A stretch of 38,483 nt of DNA from Anaerolineae bacterium. Lineage in GTDB: Bacteria > Chloroflexota > Anaerolineae > B4-G1 > SLSP01. Numbering within the stretch: position 1 is the stretch's first letter; the number at the start of each line of letters is the position of its first letter. The notes beneath the pieces were generated by a model. It was given only the letters and a program-made list of their open reading frames with translations, was not told where the DNA came from and did no database searches. Shown here piece by piece: positions 1 to 9,230 of the stretch. The stretch is from NCBI GenBank assembly GCA_016931185.1, contig JAFGFI010000288.1:1-38483 (forward strand), given 5' to 3'. The position numbers were made by a program, and so were the translations under genes.

Positions 1-238
1 CTGAAATGACAGTAGGAAACGCAAAATCGCCGTTTTTGGCTTAGAATAAGTGCGTCCCACCTTTAGGCTGAATAGTTACAAATTGAATACGTATAGTGCT
101 TTCTGACCAGTGGTATTTGTCGGAAGGGCGGAGCTTGGAACAAAAAGGGGAACGTGCACATTGAGCCGGATGCATCCGAGTCACCAATACCCTGCCGTTG
201 GCCTGGGCCTTTACCTGCAGCGCCAGGCCGATACGCCT

Positions 239-934
239 ATGCGTTATTTGCTCGAACAACTCTTGCAGTTCCTGCTGGGCTGGATACCCACGCCCTTGGG
301 CATGGGGTTGCGCGCCGTCTTTTATCGCTTTATGCTTAAGATGGAGGGGCTGGCTGCTATCGAACCCGGTGTGAGGCTATGTTTTGCGAACCATCTGCAG
401 TTGGGGCGTGGGGCGTATCTTGATCGGGGGGTGTACATCCACGCTTGCCCGCAAGGTGTGGCGATCGGCGCGGGGACGTTAGTTATGCATGGCGCAGTGC
501 TTCACGTTTACAATTTCCGCAATTTGCCCCACGCCGGCATTCGCATCGGACAGGATAGTCTCATCGGCGAGTACACCGTGATCCGGGGGCAGGGTGGGGT
601 GACCATCGGGGATCGGGTTTATACTTCTCCGATGGTGCAGGTTATTGCCGTCAACCATGTCTTTGATGATCCGCAACGATCTTTCGTAGAACAGGGAATT
701 ACGGCGGAAGGGATCGTGATTGAGGATGATGTGTGGATCGGCTCTGGGGCGGTGATCACGGATGGGGTGCGGATTGGACAGGGCGCCGTCATTGCAGCCG
801 GCGCCGTGGTGACCAAGGATGTGGCTGCCCACACGGTTGTTGGTGGCGTGCCGGCCCGGCTTTTGCGGGAGATCGATGGATCGGCACATTCGCGGCGTGT
901 TGAAATTTATCTGTCAACTGAGTCATCTATGTAG
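239..934 (+). CDS. Left-handed beta-helix (hexapeptide repeat) acyltransferase
   Basis: Probable O- or N-acetyltransferase that decorates a sugar of the polysaccharide, using acetyl-CoA. After a short hydrophobic, amphipathic start ([14 protein letters not shown]) the protein shows successive hexapeptide turns such as [30 protein letters not shown] and VRIGQG. It ends with the family-typical [10 protein letters not shown] and [13 protein letters not shown]. The AVNHVFDDP stretch carries the histidine expected at the active site of WcaF/Vat-like acetyltransferases. The reading frame is open from about 110, with possible starts at 110 and 170, but family-like sequence begins near the ATG at 239 (231 aa). 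No convincing Shine-Dalgarno decides the start. It is the first gene seen, 32 bases before the glycosyltransferase gene. Family is certain; the acceptor sugar is unknown. Confidence 0.85.
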   Translation: MRYLLEQLLQFLLGWIPTPLGMGLRAVFYRFMLKMEGLAAIEPGVRLCFANHLQLGRGAYLDRGVYIHACPQGVAIGAGTLVMHGAVLHVYNFRNLPHAGIRIGQDSLIGEYTVIRGQGGVTIGDRVYTSPMVQVIAVNHVFDDPQRSFVEQGITAEGIVIEDDVWIGSGAVITDGVRIGQGAVIAAGAVVTKDVAAHTVVGGVPARLLREIDGSAHSRRVEIYLSTESSM

Positions 935-966
935 GACAGCCGTGTAAACGGGAAAAGGAGGCGTTC

Positions 967-2244
967 ATGGTAGCAGTAACGGCAACAGGGACGAAGAGGA
1001 CGGACTCTGAAGGGACTGATCCGTTGGAGCAAGGAGGTGTCCCGCGGATGCTTTCGGTGGTTATTCCGGCCTACAACGAGGAAGATGGCATTGCAGCCAT
1101 CGTGGAGCGGGTGCTGGCCGTAGCGCCGGCGCTCGCGGAAATCGGGCTAGGCCTGGAGTTGCTGGTGGTTGATGACGGTTCAAAGGATCGCACGGCGGAG
1201 ATTGTGCAGCGTTATCCAACTGTGCGTCTCCTGCAGCACAGCCCCAATCGTGGTTACGGCGCAGCGCTCAAGACGGGTTTTCACGCGGGCTGCGGTGACC
1301 TGCTAGGCTTTCTTGACGCCGATGGCACCTATCCTCCGGAATCATTTCCCGCGCTTTGCCAGGCAATTTTCGATGGCGCCGACGTGGTCGTCGGCTCGCG
1401 ACGCTCCGGCGCGGAAAGTGGTATGCCGTTCGTGCGCAGGGTAGGCAACTTCATCTGGGCAAATCTCGTCACGGCGCTCAGCGGAAGGCCGGTGGTTGAT
1501 CCGGCCAGTGGTATGCGTGTATTTCGTCGTGAGGCGCTGCCCCGTCTTTATCCCCTGCCAGACGGATTGAATTTCACGCCGGTTATGAGCACTCGCGCCG
1601 TGCATGAAGGATTGAAGTTTGTCGAAATGCCTATGCCTTATGAGGAGCGAGCTGGACGCTCCAAGCTCAGTGTGGTGCGCGATGGTATGCGTTTCCTGCA
1701 GACCATTATCTGGACGGCGTTGACGTACAATCCTGCCCGGCCACTCGGCGGCGTGGGCTTTGGTCTATTCTGCATTGGGTTGGTTATAGCAGTGGCGTTG
1801 GTGATTTTGCGGCTGAGTGGCGTGGAGCAACTTGGACCGTGGGGTGTAACAGGGGTCTTCGTGGCGATGATACTGGGTCTGGTGGGATTTAGTTTGTTCG
1901 CCCTTGGCGCCACCTTCAATTATCTGGTGGCTTTGTTCAACAAGGATGTGGTGCAGAAAGGGTTGTTCGGTAAGCCCATCTTTGATCCACCTCTGGATCG
2001 CTCTTTTGGGTGGATGGGACTCAGTGCTATCTCTGTCGGCTTCGTGTCTGGCATTGTTAGCCTGATTCTGGGCTTGAGTGGCTGGGACATCGATCGGTTA
2101 TGGCTCTATCTAATGGCAGGCGCGATGCTTGTGCTGATGGGCGTGCAACTGGTGATCTTCTGGGTGATTATGCGCGTATTGGATGAATTGAGCCAACGCG
2201 AGATCCTCATCGGGGCGGACTTGGAATGTGACTACACGCGTTGA
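967..2244 (+). CDS. Family 2 glycosyltransferase with C-terminal membrane helices (DPM1/GtrB-like)
   Basis: Inverting GT-A glycosyltransferase, probably moving a sugar from a nucleotide sugar to a polyprenyl phosphate at the inner membrane face. The N-terminal catalytic domain begins with SVVIPAYNEEDG near residue 30, carries VDDGS at 68-72 and the metal-binding DADG at 117-120. The C-terminal part (about residues 250-415) has four hydrophobic helices, as in GtrB/DPM-type enzymes and many polysaccharide-locus relatives. AGGAGG lies 5 bases before the ATG at 967. A second in-frame ATG at 1048 also has an excellent AAGGAGGTG 8 bases upstream and would begin directly at MLSVVIPAYNEE, the usual family N-terminus. 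The true start may therefore be 1048 (398 aa rather than 425). Confidence 0.9.
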   Translation: MVAVTATGTKRTDSEGTDPLEQGGVPRMLSVVIPAYNEEDGIAAIVERVLAVAPALAEIGLGLELLVVDDGSKDRTAEIVQRYPTVRLLQHSPNRGYGAALKTGFHAGCGDLLGFLDADGTYPPESFPALCQAIFDGADVVVGSRRSGAESGMPFVRRVGNFIWANLVTALSGRPVVDPASGMRVFRREALPRLYPLPDGLNFTPVMSTRAVHEGLKFVEMPMPYEERAGRSKLSVVRDGMRFLQTIIWTALTYNPARPLGGVGFGLFCIGLVIAVALVILRLSGVEQLGPWGVTGVFVAMILGLVGFSLFALGATFNYLVALFNKDVVQKGLFGKPIFDPPLDRSFGWMGLSAISVGFVSGIVSLILGLSGWDIDRLWLYLMAGAMLVLMGVQLVIFWVIMRVLDELSQREILIGADLECDYTR

Positions 2245-2291
2245 GTGTGCGGTCATAGCAGAGTCATCAACTTAAACACAAGGTATATAGA

Positions 2292-3947
2292 GTGGTTCAA
2301 CAACGAATTGTAGCACCCAATTTCCCGAATACCGACGCGCTCCTCTACGAGGAACTCGCTAAACGTCCGCAAAGTGCCGTGGATATTCTTCTCGTTAATC
2401 CGCCGGCGCCCGATGGCGGAATATGGATTCGCAGTCAACATCGAGTGGGACGGCGCTCGCGCGAAGGTATGATTTGGCCGCAGGTGGATCTGGCGCAGAT
2501 GGCGGCGCTCTTCCCCGATTTCCGCGTCGAGGTGATTGATGCGATGCCCGAGCGGATGTCGTGGGCTGAATTCGAACGATTGCTGGATGTCAAACGCCCG
2601 CGCTACTACATTACCCAGGTGACCGCACCTACGCTCCAAAACGATATGTTTGGCGCTTTCCTGGCGAAAGCGCGCGGCGCAGTCACCATGGCTTTCGGTA
2701 CCCACGTGACGCCAATGCCCGCATCGACGATGAGGGCTTATCCGGCTCTGGATTATGTGCTGCGGGGTGAACCAGAACTAACCTTGCGCGAACTTGTTGA
2801 CGTGTTAGAGTGGATGCAGAATAGCGCGGTAGTGCAGGGTGACGGCGGTGGGGGAGACGATGGCTGGTGGCCTGCCGTTGAACCGGACTTCGCTTCGCGG
2901 TTGAAACGTCTGTTTACCACACACGATCCCGATTGGCGGCCCCTCTGGCGCGAAGCCGATATCCTGGCCGGTGGCGCGCCACTTGACAGGATCAAGGGCC
3001 TTGTTTGGCGGGATGGATCAGAGGTAGTCATCAACGCGTCGCGTCCCTATATTGCCAATCTCGACGATCTCCCTTTGCCGCGCCACGATCTTCTGCCCCT
3101 CAAGGCTTATCGCGCGCCGTTGGTCGGTGGCCCGTATGCTTTCACCGTTCCCAGCAGAGGCTGTCCTGCCAATTGCCGTTTTTGTATCAAGCACGTCTCT
3201 TATGGCGCGTCGGTGCGATTTCGCTCTGCAGAGAACGTGGTCGACGAGATTGAATTGTTGGTGAACCTGGGTGTGCGGAAGATTCACATGTACACCGATC
3301 TGTTTACCGTCAACCGCGACCACGTGATGGGCATCTGCGAAGGCATCCTCGAGCGCAAATTGCCCGTCCGCTGGACGTGCAACAGCCGGGTGGATTTCGT
3401 CGATCTCGAATTGCTGCAACAGATGCGGCGCGCCGGTTGTTGGATGATCTCCTGGGGGATCGAATCTGGCGAGCCGGAGATGCTCAAGCGGATGAACAAG
3501 GGCATTACGTTGGAGAAGGTGGAAAAAGCATTGGGCTGGGCCAAAGAGGCCGGCATTATGAACTGGGGATACTTCATCATTGGCTTGCCCGGCGAAACCG
3601 AAGCCAGCATCCGCAAGTCGATTGATTTTGCCAAGCGCCTGCCGCTCGATTTGATCCTCTTTCATATCGCAGCGCCGCATCCTGGCACACCCTTCTTTTT
3701 CGAAGTGGTGGAGAACGGGTGGTTCCGCCCCGGCACCCGTTGGGAAGACGTGGATATGGACCGTTCTACAGTGTTGGATTATCCCAATCTTAAGGCCGAA
3801 GACCTGGAGCGGTGGGCTAAACGTGCCTTCCGCGAGTGGGCTTTCCGCCCGAAGCCGATGTTTACCTATCTCAAGTTGTTACTCGGTGATCCAGGCCTTA
3901 TCATCTCAGGCGTGCGTATAGGGCTGGAAACGTTGGGCTGGAAGTAA
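2292..3947 (+). CDS. B12-binding-domain radical SAM protein
   Basis: Predicted 551-residue iron-sulfur enzyme of the cobalamin-dependent radical SAM class. Residues about 30-170 look like the Rossmann-like B12-binding domain (DILLVNPPAP at the start, then IDAMPE, FGTHVT and DYVLRGEPE). The radical SAM domain follows, with the 4Fe-4S cluster motif CPANCRFC (Cys291, Cys295, Cys298), then GIESG and GLPGET. No DxHxxG cobalamin ligand motif is obvious, so cobalamin may be bound base-on or not at all. A Gly/Asp-rich insert (about residues 183-190) separates the domains. Start is GTG 2292 with AAGG upstream. Members of this class methylate or rearrange unactivated carbons. Here the substrate could be a lipid carrier or a sugar, but nothing in the sequence decides. 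The next gene begins 12 bases downstream. Confidence 0.88.
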   Translation: MVQQRIVAPNFPNTDALLYEELAKRPQSAVDILLVNPPAPDGGIWIRSQHRVGRRSREGMIWPQVDLAQMAALFPDFRVEVIDAMPERMSWAEFERLLDVKRPRYYITQVTAPTLQNDMFGAFLAKARGAVTMAFGTHVTPMPASTMRAYPALDYVLRGEPELTLRELVDVLEWMQNSAVVQGDGGGGDDGWWPAVEPDFASRLKRLFTTHDPDWRPLWREADILAGGAPLDRIKGLVWRDGSEVVINASRPYIANLDDLPLPRHDLLPLKAYRAPLVGGPYAFTVPSRGCPANCRFCIKHVSYGASVRFRSAENVVDEIELLVNLGVRKIHMYTDLFTVNRDHVMGICEGILERKLPVRWTCNSRVDFVDLELLQQMRRAGCWMISWGIESGEPEMLKRMNKGITLEKVEKALGWAKEAGIMNWGYFIIGLPGETEASIRKSIDFAKRLPLDLILFHIAAPHPGTPFFFEVVENGWFRPGTRWEDVDMDRSTVLDYPNLKAEDLERWAKRAFREWAFRPKPMFTYLKLLLGDPGLIISGVRIGLETLGWK

Positions 3948-3959
3948 GCGGGAGGAATA

Positions 3960-5897
3960 GTGAGCAAGCCAGCCTCCACACTCTCAACATCAAAACTACG
4001 CGCTCTGTTGCCTTACGTTGAATTGGGGTGCGCGTTGCTTGCCGGCGCGCTTTGGTACTCGCAGGGTGGTGCGGTCTGGTACGGGAGCGATTGGCCCGGT
4101 CCCCGGGCTGCGCTCTTGTTGGCGCTGATGTGGGGTTTCTACCGGTGGCGTGTTGGCTTCTCGCGGCCTTTTTTGTCCGGCGCAATCAAGCCCATTGATG
4201 TGCTGCTGGCGTTTTTTCTGCTCTCGGCCCTGGTGGGGACGCAGACAGCCTACGCGTCCGGACCGGCGTGGGCCAAGTTCTGGCTTGTTGTGGGCGCTTG
4301 GGGCCTCTATTATGCCGTGGTTCACCAGCCGAACCTTGCGCATCTTTACGGCGTGTTGACCGTCGGGGGACTCTTCGGCGTAGCACTCACGATCTATTTC
4401 TTTTTGACCAACGATTGGAGTGCCCATCCACTCAAAGTGCCCATGCTGGTGGCGTTGGGGGAATCAATCTCAGCGTTGCTACCAAGGTCATCGGTAGATG
4501 CGACCAATCCCAACATCATCGGTGGGCTGTTGGCGATGACGTTGCCTTTCTATGTGCCATTGGTGCGACTGGCCCGGAAAGAGTCGTCTGTGCCTCTGCC
4601 CGTCTGGCTGCGGCAACTGCTTCCCTTTCTCTGGGTGGGGGCGGCAGGAATTGTCTTGCTTGGTCTGCTGGTGACGACCACGCGGGGCGCCTGGTTTGCG
4701 ACGTTGGTGGGATTCGCGCTTTGGGGGTTGTGGCGGGGACTGGGACGACGCTTTACAAATGCAGTGCGGTTGCGCTGGATTGCCGGGTTGTTGGTTCTCG
4801 GCGGCGCACTGGCGGCAATTGTGTTTTACTTTGTTCTCGCTTACGATCTGCCCGGCGCGGGGGCGCTGACCAACCGGCTGATGTTGCTAAAAAACTCGCT
4901 CCCTTTGGCATGGGATTACGTGCTCACGGGGTCGGGGTTGGGAACTTTCCAGATGAATTTCTCCATCTACACTTTGCTCATCCACGTGGGCTACATTATC
5001 AACAGCCACAATGTGTTTGTTGATTTGCTTGTCGAGCAAGGGGTGGCGGGGTTATGTCTCTATTTGAGCCTGGTGTTGCTGTGCATTTGGCGGGGCGTGC
5101 GGACACTACGGTGTGCCACATGGCAGCAAGCATGGATCATTGAAGCAGGACTGGTCTCACTCATGGTGATTCTGATTCACGGGCAGGTAGAGGATGTTCT
5201 CTACGGAAGTCCATGGTTGCTTTTGTTCTTTGTGCCTTTTGCTCTTGTACAGTGGGCGGTGGTCTCGGCCGGAGCATGGGCGGTGTCTCGTCCCCGTCTG
5301 GAGTGGCGATGGGCGGCAGGTGTTCTCGGATTGCTACTTGTTCTAGCTATTGTTTTCTGGCGTCCTTTGTTGGCGCAAGGATATGCTAGTTTGGGCGCAA
5401 TGCGGCAGGCGCGCGTAGAACTGGCGCGCTACGAGTTTGGGCGAACGCCAGGGTTTATTATGGATGCTGTGCGGCAGGAGGTAGATTTGGAAGAGGCTAT
5501 GGCTCTCTTCCAACGCGCTGTTACTCTAGATTCGGGGAACGCGACAGCAAGACAGCGGTTGGCAGGCATTCATCTTTCATGGGGTGAATATGACACTGCT
5601 ATGCACCATATAGGGGCTGTGTGGGCGGCGGGGCATCGGGATTCTGTGACGCGGCTGTTGTTAGGGGATGCGTTAGTTGCCTTGGGGCGCGTCGAAGAGG
5701 CTGCCGCAGTTATCGCCGGTCTCACCTGGGCGCAAGTTCGGATGGAGGGTCAGGCCCAGGATCGTTATTGGCGTAGCAACGATTTCGCGCGGGCCGCCTA
5801 TGCCTGGCGGGCGGTTGCCTTAGTGCAACCGGCGTATGCAGAGCGTGCTCTGCAAAAAGCACAGGAGGCCGAGAAACAAGCAGTACAGCAACCATGA
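3960..5897 (+). CDS. O-antigen ligase/polymerase family membrane protein (Wzy_C) with C-terminal TPR-like region
   Basis: Polytopic membrane protein of 645 aa that probably polymerises glycan repeat units or ligates the glycan to its anchor on the outer face of the membrane. There are about 12 hydrophobic segments between residues 15 and 470. A large external loop contains the TTTRGAW motif and the family signature around Ser349-His350-Asn351 (SHNVFVDLLVEQGVAG). After the last helix, residues about 500-640 are soluble and resemble tetratricopeptide repeats (ALFQRAVTLDSGNATARQRLAG, then LLLGDALVALGRVEEAA). Start is GTG 3960, with GGAGG just upstream. A second family member lies at 30396, so one may be the polymerase and the other the ligase. 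Confidence 0.88.
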   Translation: MSKPASTLSTSKLRALLPYVELGCALLAGALWYSQGGAVWYGSDWPGPRAALLLALMWGFYRWRVGFSRPFLSGAIKPIDVLLAFFLLSALVGTQTAYASGPAWAKFWLVVGAWGLYYAVVHQPNLAHLYGVLTVGGLFGVALTIYFFLTNDWSAHPLKVPMLVALGESISALLPRSSVDATNPNIIGGLLAMTLPFYVPLVRLARKESSVPLPVWLRQLLPFLWVGAAGIVLLGLLVTTTRGAWFATLVGFALWGLWRGLGRRFTNAVRLRWIAGLLVLGGALAAIVFYFVLAYDLPGAGALTNRLMLLKNSLPLAWDYVLTGSGLGTFQMNFSIYTLLIHVGYIINSHNVFVDLLVEQGVAGLCLYLSLVLLCIWRGVRTLRCATWQQAWIIEAGLVSLMVILIHGQVEDVLYGSPWLLLFFVPFALVQWAVVSAGAWAVSRPRLEWRWAAGVLGLLLVLAIVFWRPLLAQGYASLGAMRQARVELARYEFGRTPGFIMDAVRQEVDLEEAMALFQRAVTLDSGNATARQRLAGIHLSWGEYDTAMHHIGAVWAAGHRDSVTRLLLGDALVALGRVEEAAAVIAGLTWAQVRMEGQAQDRYWRSNDFARAAYAWRAVALVQPAYAERALQKAQEAEKQAVQQP

Positions 5898-5939
5898 GGG
5901 CATATTGGGATGAGCTAAACTCCAATGTCTTGCATCTGG

Positions 5940-5945
5940 TATAAT
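5940..5945 (+). promoter_or_regulatory. Extended -10 promoter ahead of the NusG-like gene
   Basis: TATAAT at 5940-5945 is preceded by TGG, giving the extended -10 form TGnTATAAT. No good -35 hexamer lies 17 bases upstream. It sits in the 55-base gap after the preceding membrane-protein gene, about 30 bases before the ATG at 5977, and could start transcription near 5952. It fits a promoter that separates the first four genes from the rest. Confidence 0.55.
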
Positions 5946-5976
5946 TAGTGTAGTGACGGCAAGAGGAGATACCGTT

Positions 5977-6522
5977 ATGGTTGCGGTAAATGGGGAAGTG
6001 CATTCAGAGGAAGAAAGTAAGAAAGCACAGCTACGGCGTCATTGGTACGCTTTATACACTAAACCGCACAAAGAATACTTTGTGCGAGAAGTGCTCCGTA
6101 ACAACGGAGTGGAGACTTATCTGCCCCAGATCGCTGTAGTCGTGCGGCGGCGTGACCGTCGCAGTATGAAACCTTTCCTGCCGCAATATCTCTTTGCCTA
6201 TTTCGATCCAGACGAGCAGCATTTCGCCGACATCTGTTGGACCCCTGGATTACGGCGTATCGTCTCCGCCGGTGGACGCCCCGTTGTTGTACCTGACGAA
6301 GTGGTGATGTACCTCCGCCGCCGACTCGAGAATATGCAGACGACGGATGTGCTCGATTCGCCCTTCAAGAAGGGTGATGTGATACGTATCGCCCGAGGCT
6401 CACTGGAAGGGCTAGAGGCTATCTTTGACCAGCAGATCACGCCCAAAGGCCGAGTGTTGGTCTTGTTGAATGTTATGAGTCGCTTGGTAAAAACAGAGTT
6501 GGATTTGGAGGACCTTATTTGA
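5977..6522 (+). CDS. NusG-family specialised transcription antiterminator (RfaH/LoaP/UpxY type)
   Basis: Predicted transcription elongation factor that binds RNA polymerase and helps it read through long operons. The N-terminal NGN domain starts at about residue 21 (HWYALYTKPHKEYFVREVL, then GVETYLPQ) and contains FLPQYLFAYFD and GLRRIVSAGG. A KOW domain follows at about 128-165 (KKGDVIRIARGSLEGLEAIF, then RVLVLLNVMSR). At 181 aa it matches the family. In surface polysaccharide loci such paralogues usually act on their own operon, which fits this position. ATG 5977 is chosen because GAGGAG lies 7-8 bases upstream; an upstream GTG at 5953 has no such site. Its stop overlaps the start of the next gene by 3 bases. 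Exact subfamily is not determined. Confidence 0.88.
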   Translation: MVAVNGEVHSEEESKKAQLRRHWYALYTKPHKEYFVREVLRNNGVETYLPQIAVVVRRRDRRSMKPFLPQYLFAYFDPDEQHFADICWTPGLRRIVSAGGRPVVVPDEVVMYLRRRLENMQTTDVLDSPFKKGDVIRIARGSLEGLEAIFDQQITPKGRVLVLLNVMSRLVKTELDLEDLI

Positions 6523-9176
6523 ACAGCCCTAAACGTGCAGCGTTTCGACGTATGGGTGTGGCATGGCTGATTTTCTGTCTGTTACTGTGGGGCGGACGCA
6601 ACATAGGCTCTGCCCAGGTAGATGACGAGTTGTGGTCGCAGCCGGTGAATCTTTCACGCTCCGGGGCGGGCGAAAACCCCGTATTGATCGTAGGTCCCGA
6701 ACAGCAAACCCAGGTTTTCTGGTGGGATCGTTTTGCTGGGCTGACGACGTCCTATACGCTTGATGACGGCTGGTCTGTTCCTACACCGGCGCCTATCCAG
6801 ATGGTCGGAGTGTCAGGTGAAGGGCGAAGCGCCCGCGTGATCACCTCGACTATTGATGCCATGCCTTACATCGTAGGGGTCGGCGAAACAGCACTTGCCT
6901 TATGGCTTGGAGTGATTGATCAGGACACTGGATTGCTCTCCCTTCTCTCCAGCCGTCTTCTTTTGGGTACAGCGGTGTGGACAGCGCCTGAATTGCTGGT
7001 GGAATCGGCAACAGCATGGGAAATAGCGAGCGATCCTCAGGGGGTTCTACACCTGGTCTACTGCCAGGCTCAGCAATTGGATGCATTTCCGGCGGGTATC
7101 TATCATATGCGCTCCACCGATGGTGGTGTCACCTGGTCAGAGAGCGTGGCGCTGTATACTTCGCTCTATGCCCGGCTTTGGACGGCGGATACGGTCCATA
7201 TATCCATTGCTGCCGACGCGCCAGGTAATGTTCTTGTAGGGTGGGATGATCCTCGCCAAAAATCGGCCTTTTACGTTCTCGCGACTGACGGTGGTCTATT
7301 CTGGAGTGAACCTACTGAAGTGAAGGAAGGGGAAATAGTCGGAGTACACCCTCGTTTTATCGTATTGCCAGTGAGCTCGAGCCGCGGAGAACAGCCTGGG
7401 CTTGTGATGTTATGGCAGCAAGAAGGTGTGGCTTCTGCGTGCGTTTTGCTACAACAACGTTCTGTGGACGGCGGGAAGACTTGGTCCGCGGCATCACGGA
7501 TTTTCGAAGATTTGACGTGGTGTCCAGTGCAAATTGCAGCCGTGCAGACGACCAGGAGTTCATTGCTTTTAATGCGTGGAGAAGAAACCGGTTATTTGTT
7601 GGTGGCAACTTGGGATGGGGAGCAATGGTCGGAAACCAAGCGATTGAGCTTTAGTTTTGAAGATCCACAGACCGGCACAATGACTTATCTGGAAGGACTT
7701 CAAGCCGATGTTGCGTCTGACGACGTTTTGGTCGTGGTTGGTCAGGAACAGTACGGCGACATCTGGGCGTTGCAGATGCAGATGGACACAATGGAATGGG
7801 CATTTGCATTGCCTTCACCGTGGTCTGGCCCGCTGCTGCTTTTCGAGGATGAGAGTAATGTCGGTTTTCCGGCGGTCGCGACGGATGCTGCAGGCACTGT
7901 ACACGTGTTGTGGAGCGCTGCAACTACTTCGGGTCAGCCGGACTTAGTGCTATATTACAGTCGCTGGGACAAAACTTCCTGGAGCCGGCCGTCCGCAGTT
8001 TTGGGCGCGGATGAGATTGTGGTTCAGTCGCCAGATTTGGCCTTTGTCGAGCCATTTCTTCACGCTGTATGGAGCGGTGGTCCAACAGGCACGGTGTTTT
8101 ACAGTCGGTCTTATACTGATGATGCTTTTTCGGCCAGTGGCTGGAGCGCGCCTTTGATGCTCGGCGAGATCGCCATGGGGAGCGCCCCGGCGCTGACGCT
8201 TGATTTGCTGGAACGATTGCACTTGGTCTACGCGGTGCCGTTTAACGAAGGCCGCGGCATCTATTACACTCGCACCGACGATAACGGAGAGTCGTGGCGG
8301 GAGGCCGTTCAACTCTTTGATGCCGTTACAGAGGGTTGGCCCAGTGTCGATCAGCCTGGTGTGGCCATAGATGAACGCGGGATTATCCATGTGGTCTGGG
8401 TACGCACGTCGCTGCCGGGTTACGGATTATCCCAAGGGGTGTATTACGCGCGTTCAATGGATCACGGGGAGACATGGACAAGTGCTACGCTTCTTGCCGA
8501 TGGCGCTTATTATTGGCCGCAAGTGGCGGCAACGCTGACCGGACAGGTTATCATCACATGGCAAGACCTGACGCTTAACATTGTTGAGTATCGCAGCTCC
8601 AGTGATTACGGGCTAAACTGGAGCTATGTTTCCCAGGTTCCGGGCTTACAGGGGATTGAGGGACGCGCCGCGCTGGTGCCGGATGGTACAGGCCGGTTGC
8701 ACGTCACGGCGCTTGATACGCGAACTGGCTCCGGCGTTACGTTACGGCATTTCATCTACGTTGGAGGGCAATGGTCCAGCCTGGACTCGGTCATGTTGGA
8801 AGACGTTTACGCACCGGTCAGCGGCGTGGTGCCGGCAGTGGGGGGAGAACTAGGATTGCTCGATGTATTAGGTCTGGGGAGTCGACGTGGTGATGATGGA
8901 TTGACTTCGGTTATCTGGCACGCGCGGCGCACGATTGAGAGTCAGGCGGCATTTAACCCGGACTCTTCGCCTGGGCCAACATCGACACCTACACTCGAAC
9001 CAACGCCGCTCTTGACGCCAGCTCCACGTTTGGGAGTGAATCCATACCCGTCGCAACCGTCTATGCCGGTGTTGGCACTCGGGCCGATATCCTTGCCGTT
9101 GTTGGCCTTTGGTGGGATTGGAGTTGCCCTCTTACTCGTCGCTGGTTTGGTGATGATAAAAGTAATCAAGCGTTAA
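6519..9176 (+). CDS. Secreted Asp-box (BNR/sialidase-like propeller) protein with C-terminal membrane anchor
   Basis: An 885-residue exported protein. Residues 1-33 form a Sec signal peptide (basic start, hydrophobic WLIFCLLLWGG, then SAQ). The body carries at least six Asp-boxes of the form S/T-x-D-x-G-x-x-W, for example STDGGVTW, ATDGGLFW, SVDGGKTW, TDDNGESW, SMDHGETW and SSDYGLNW, which indicates a beta-propeller of sialidase type. I do not see the arginine triad and FRIP motif of true sialidases clearly enough to call an enzyme. A Thr/Pro linker (PTSTPTLEPTPLLTPAP) leads to one hydrophobic helix (about 855-880) ending MIKVIKR, so the propeller is tethered outside the cell. The TTG start at 6519 overlaps the previous stop and has GGAGGACC upstream, giving translational coupling. 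A shorter paralogue lies at 16318. Confidence 0.8.
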   Translation: MNSPKRAAFRRMGVAWLIFCLLLWGGRNIGSAQVDDELWSQPVNLSRSGAGENPVLIVGPEQQTQVFWWDRFAGLTTSYTLDDGWSVPTPAPIQMVGVSGEGRSARVITSTIDAMPYIVGVGETALALWLGVIDQDTGLLSLLSSRLLLGTAVWTAPELLVESATAWEIASDPQGVLHLVYCQAQQLDAFPAGIYHMRSTDGGVTWSESVALYTSLYARLWTADTVHISIAADAPGNVLVGWDDPRQKSAFYVLATDGGLFWSEPTEVKEGEIVGVHPRFIVLPVSSSRGEQPGLVMLWQQEGVASACVLLQQRSVDGGKTWSAASRIFEDLTWCPVQIAAVQTTRSSLLLMRGEETGYLLVATWDGEQWSETKRLSFSFEDPQTGTMTYLEGLQADVASDDVLVVVGQEQYGDIWALQMQMDTMEWAFALPSPWSGPLLLFEDESNVGFPAVATDAAGTVHVLWSAATTSGQPDLVLYYSRWDKTSWSRPSAVLGADEIVVQSPDLAFVEPFLHAVWSGGPTGTVFYSRSYTDDAFSASGWSAPLMLGEIAMGSAPALTLDLLERLHLVYAVPFNEGRGIYYTRTDDNGESWREAVQLFDAVTEGWPSVDQPGVAIDERGIIHVVWVRTSLPGYGLSQGVYYARSMDHGETWTSATLLADGAYYWPQVAATLTGQVIITWQDLTLNIVEYRSSSDYGLNWSYVSQVPGLQGIEGRAALVPDGTGRLHVTALDTRTGSGVTLRHFIYVGGQWSSLDSVMLEDVYAPVSGVVPAVGGELGLLDVLGLGSRRGDDGLTSVIWHARRTIESQAAFNPDSSPGPTSTPTLEPTPLLTPAPRLGVNPYPSQPSMPVLALGPISLPLLAFGGIGVALLLVAGLVMIKVIKR

Positions 9177-9230
9177 GGGCAAAGCTATATTCGCTTCTTA
9201 AAAGACAATCAAAGTATACGGGAGAGATCA

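Noticed and set aside
92..97. TATAGT as a -10 box for the first acyltransferase gene
   Set aside because: The best -35 candidate (CTGAAT at 68-73) matches the consensus poorly, and the start of the gene itself is uncertain, so a promoter cannot be supported.
3018..3680. Long minus-strand open frame opposite the radical SAM gene
   Set aside because: It is a shadow of a well-supported plus-strand gene with clear catalytic motifs, and its translation shows no recognisable domain.
4268..5023. A 251-codon plus-strand frame inside the Wzy-type gene at 3960
   Set aside because: It overlaps the membrane-protein gene completely in another frame and lacks a coherent domain or helix pattern.
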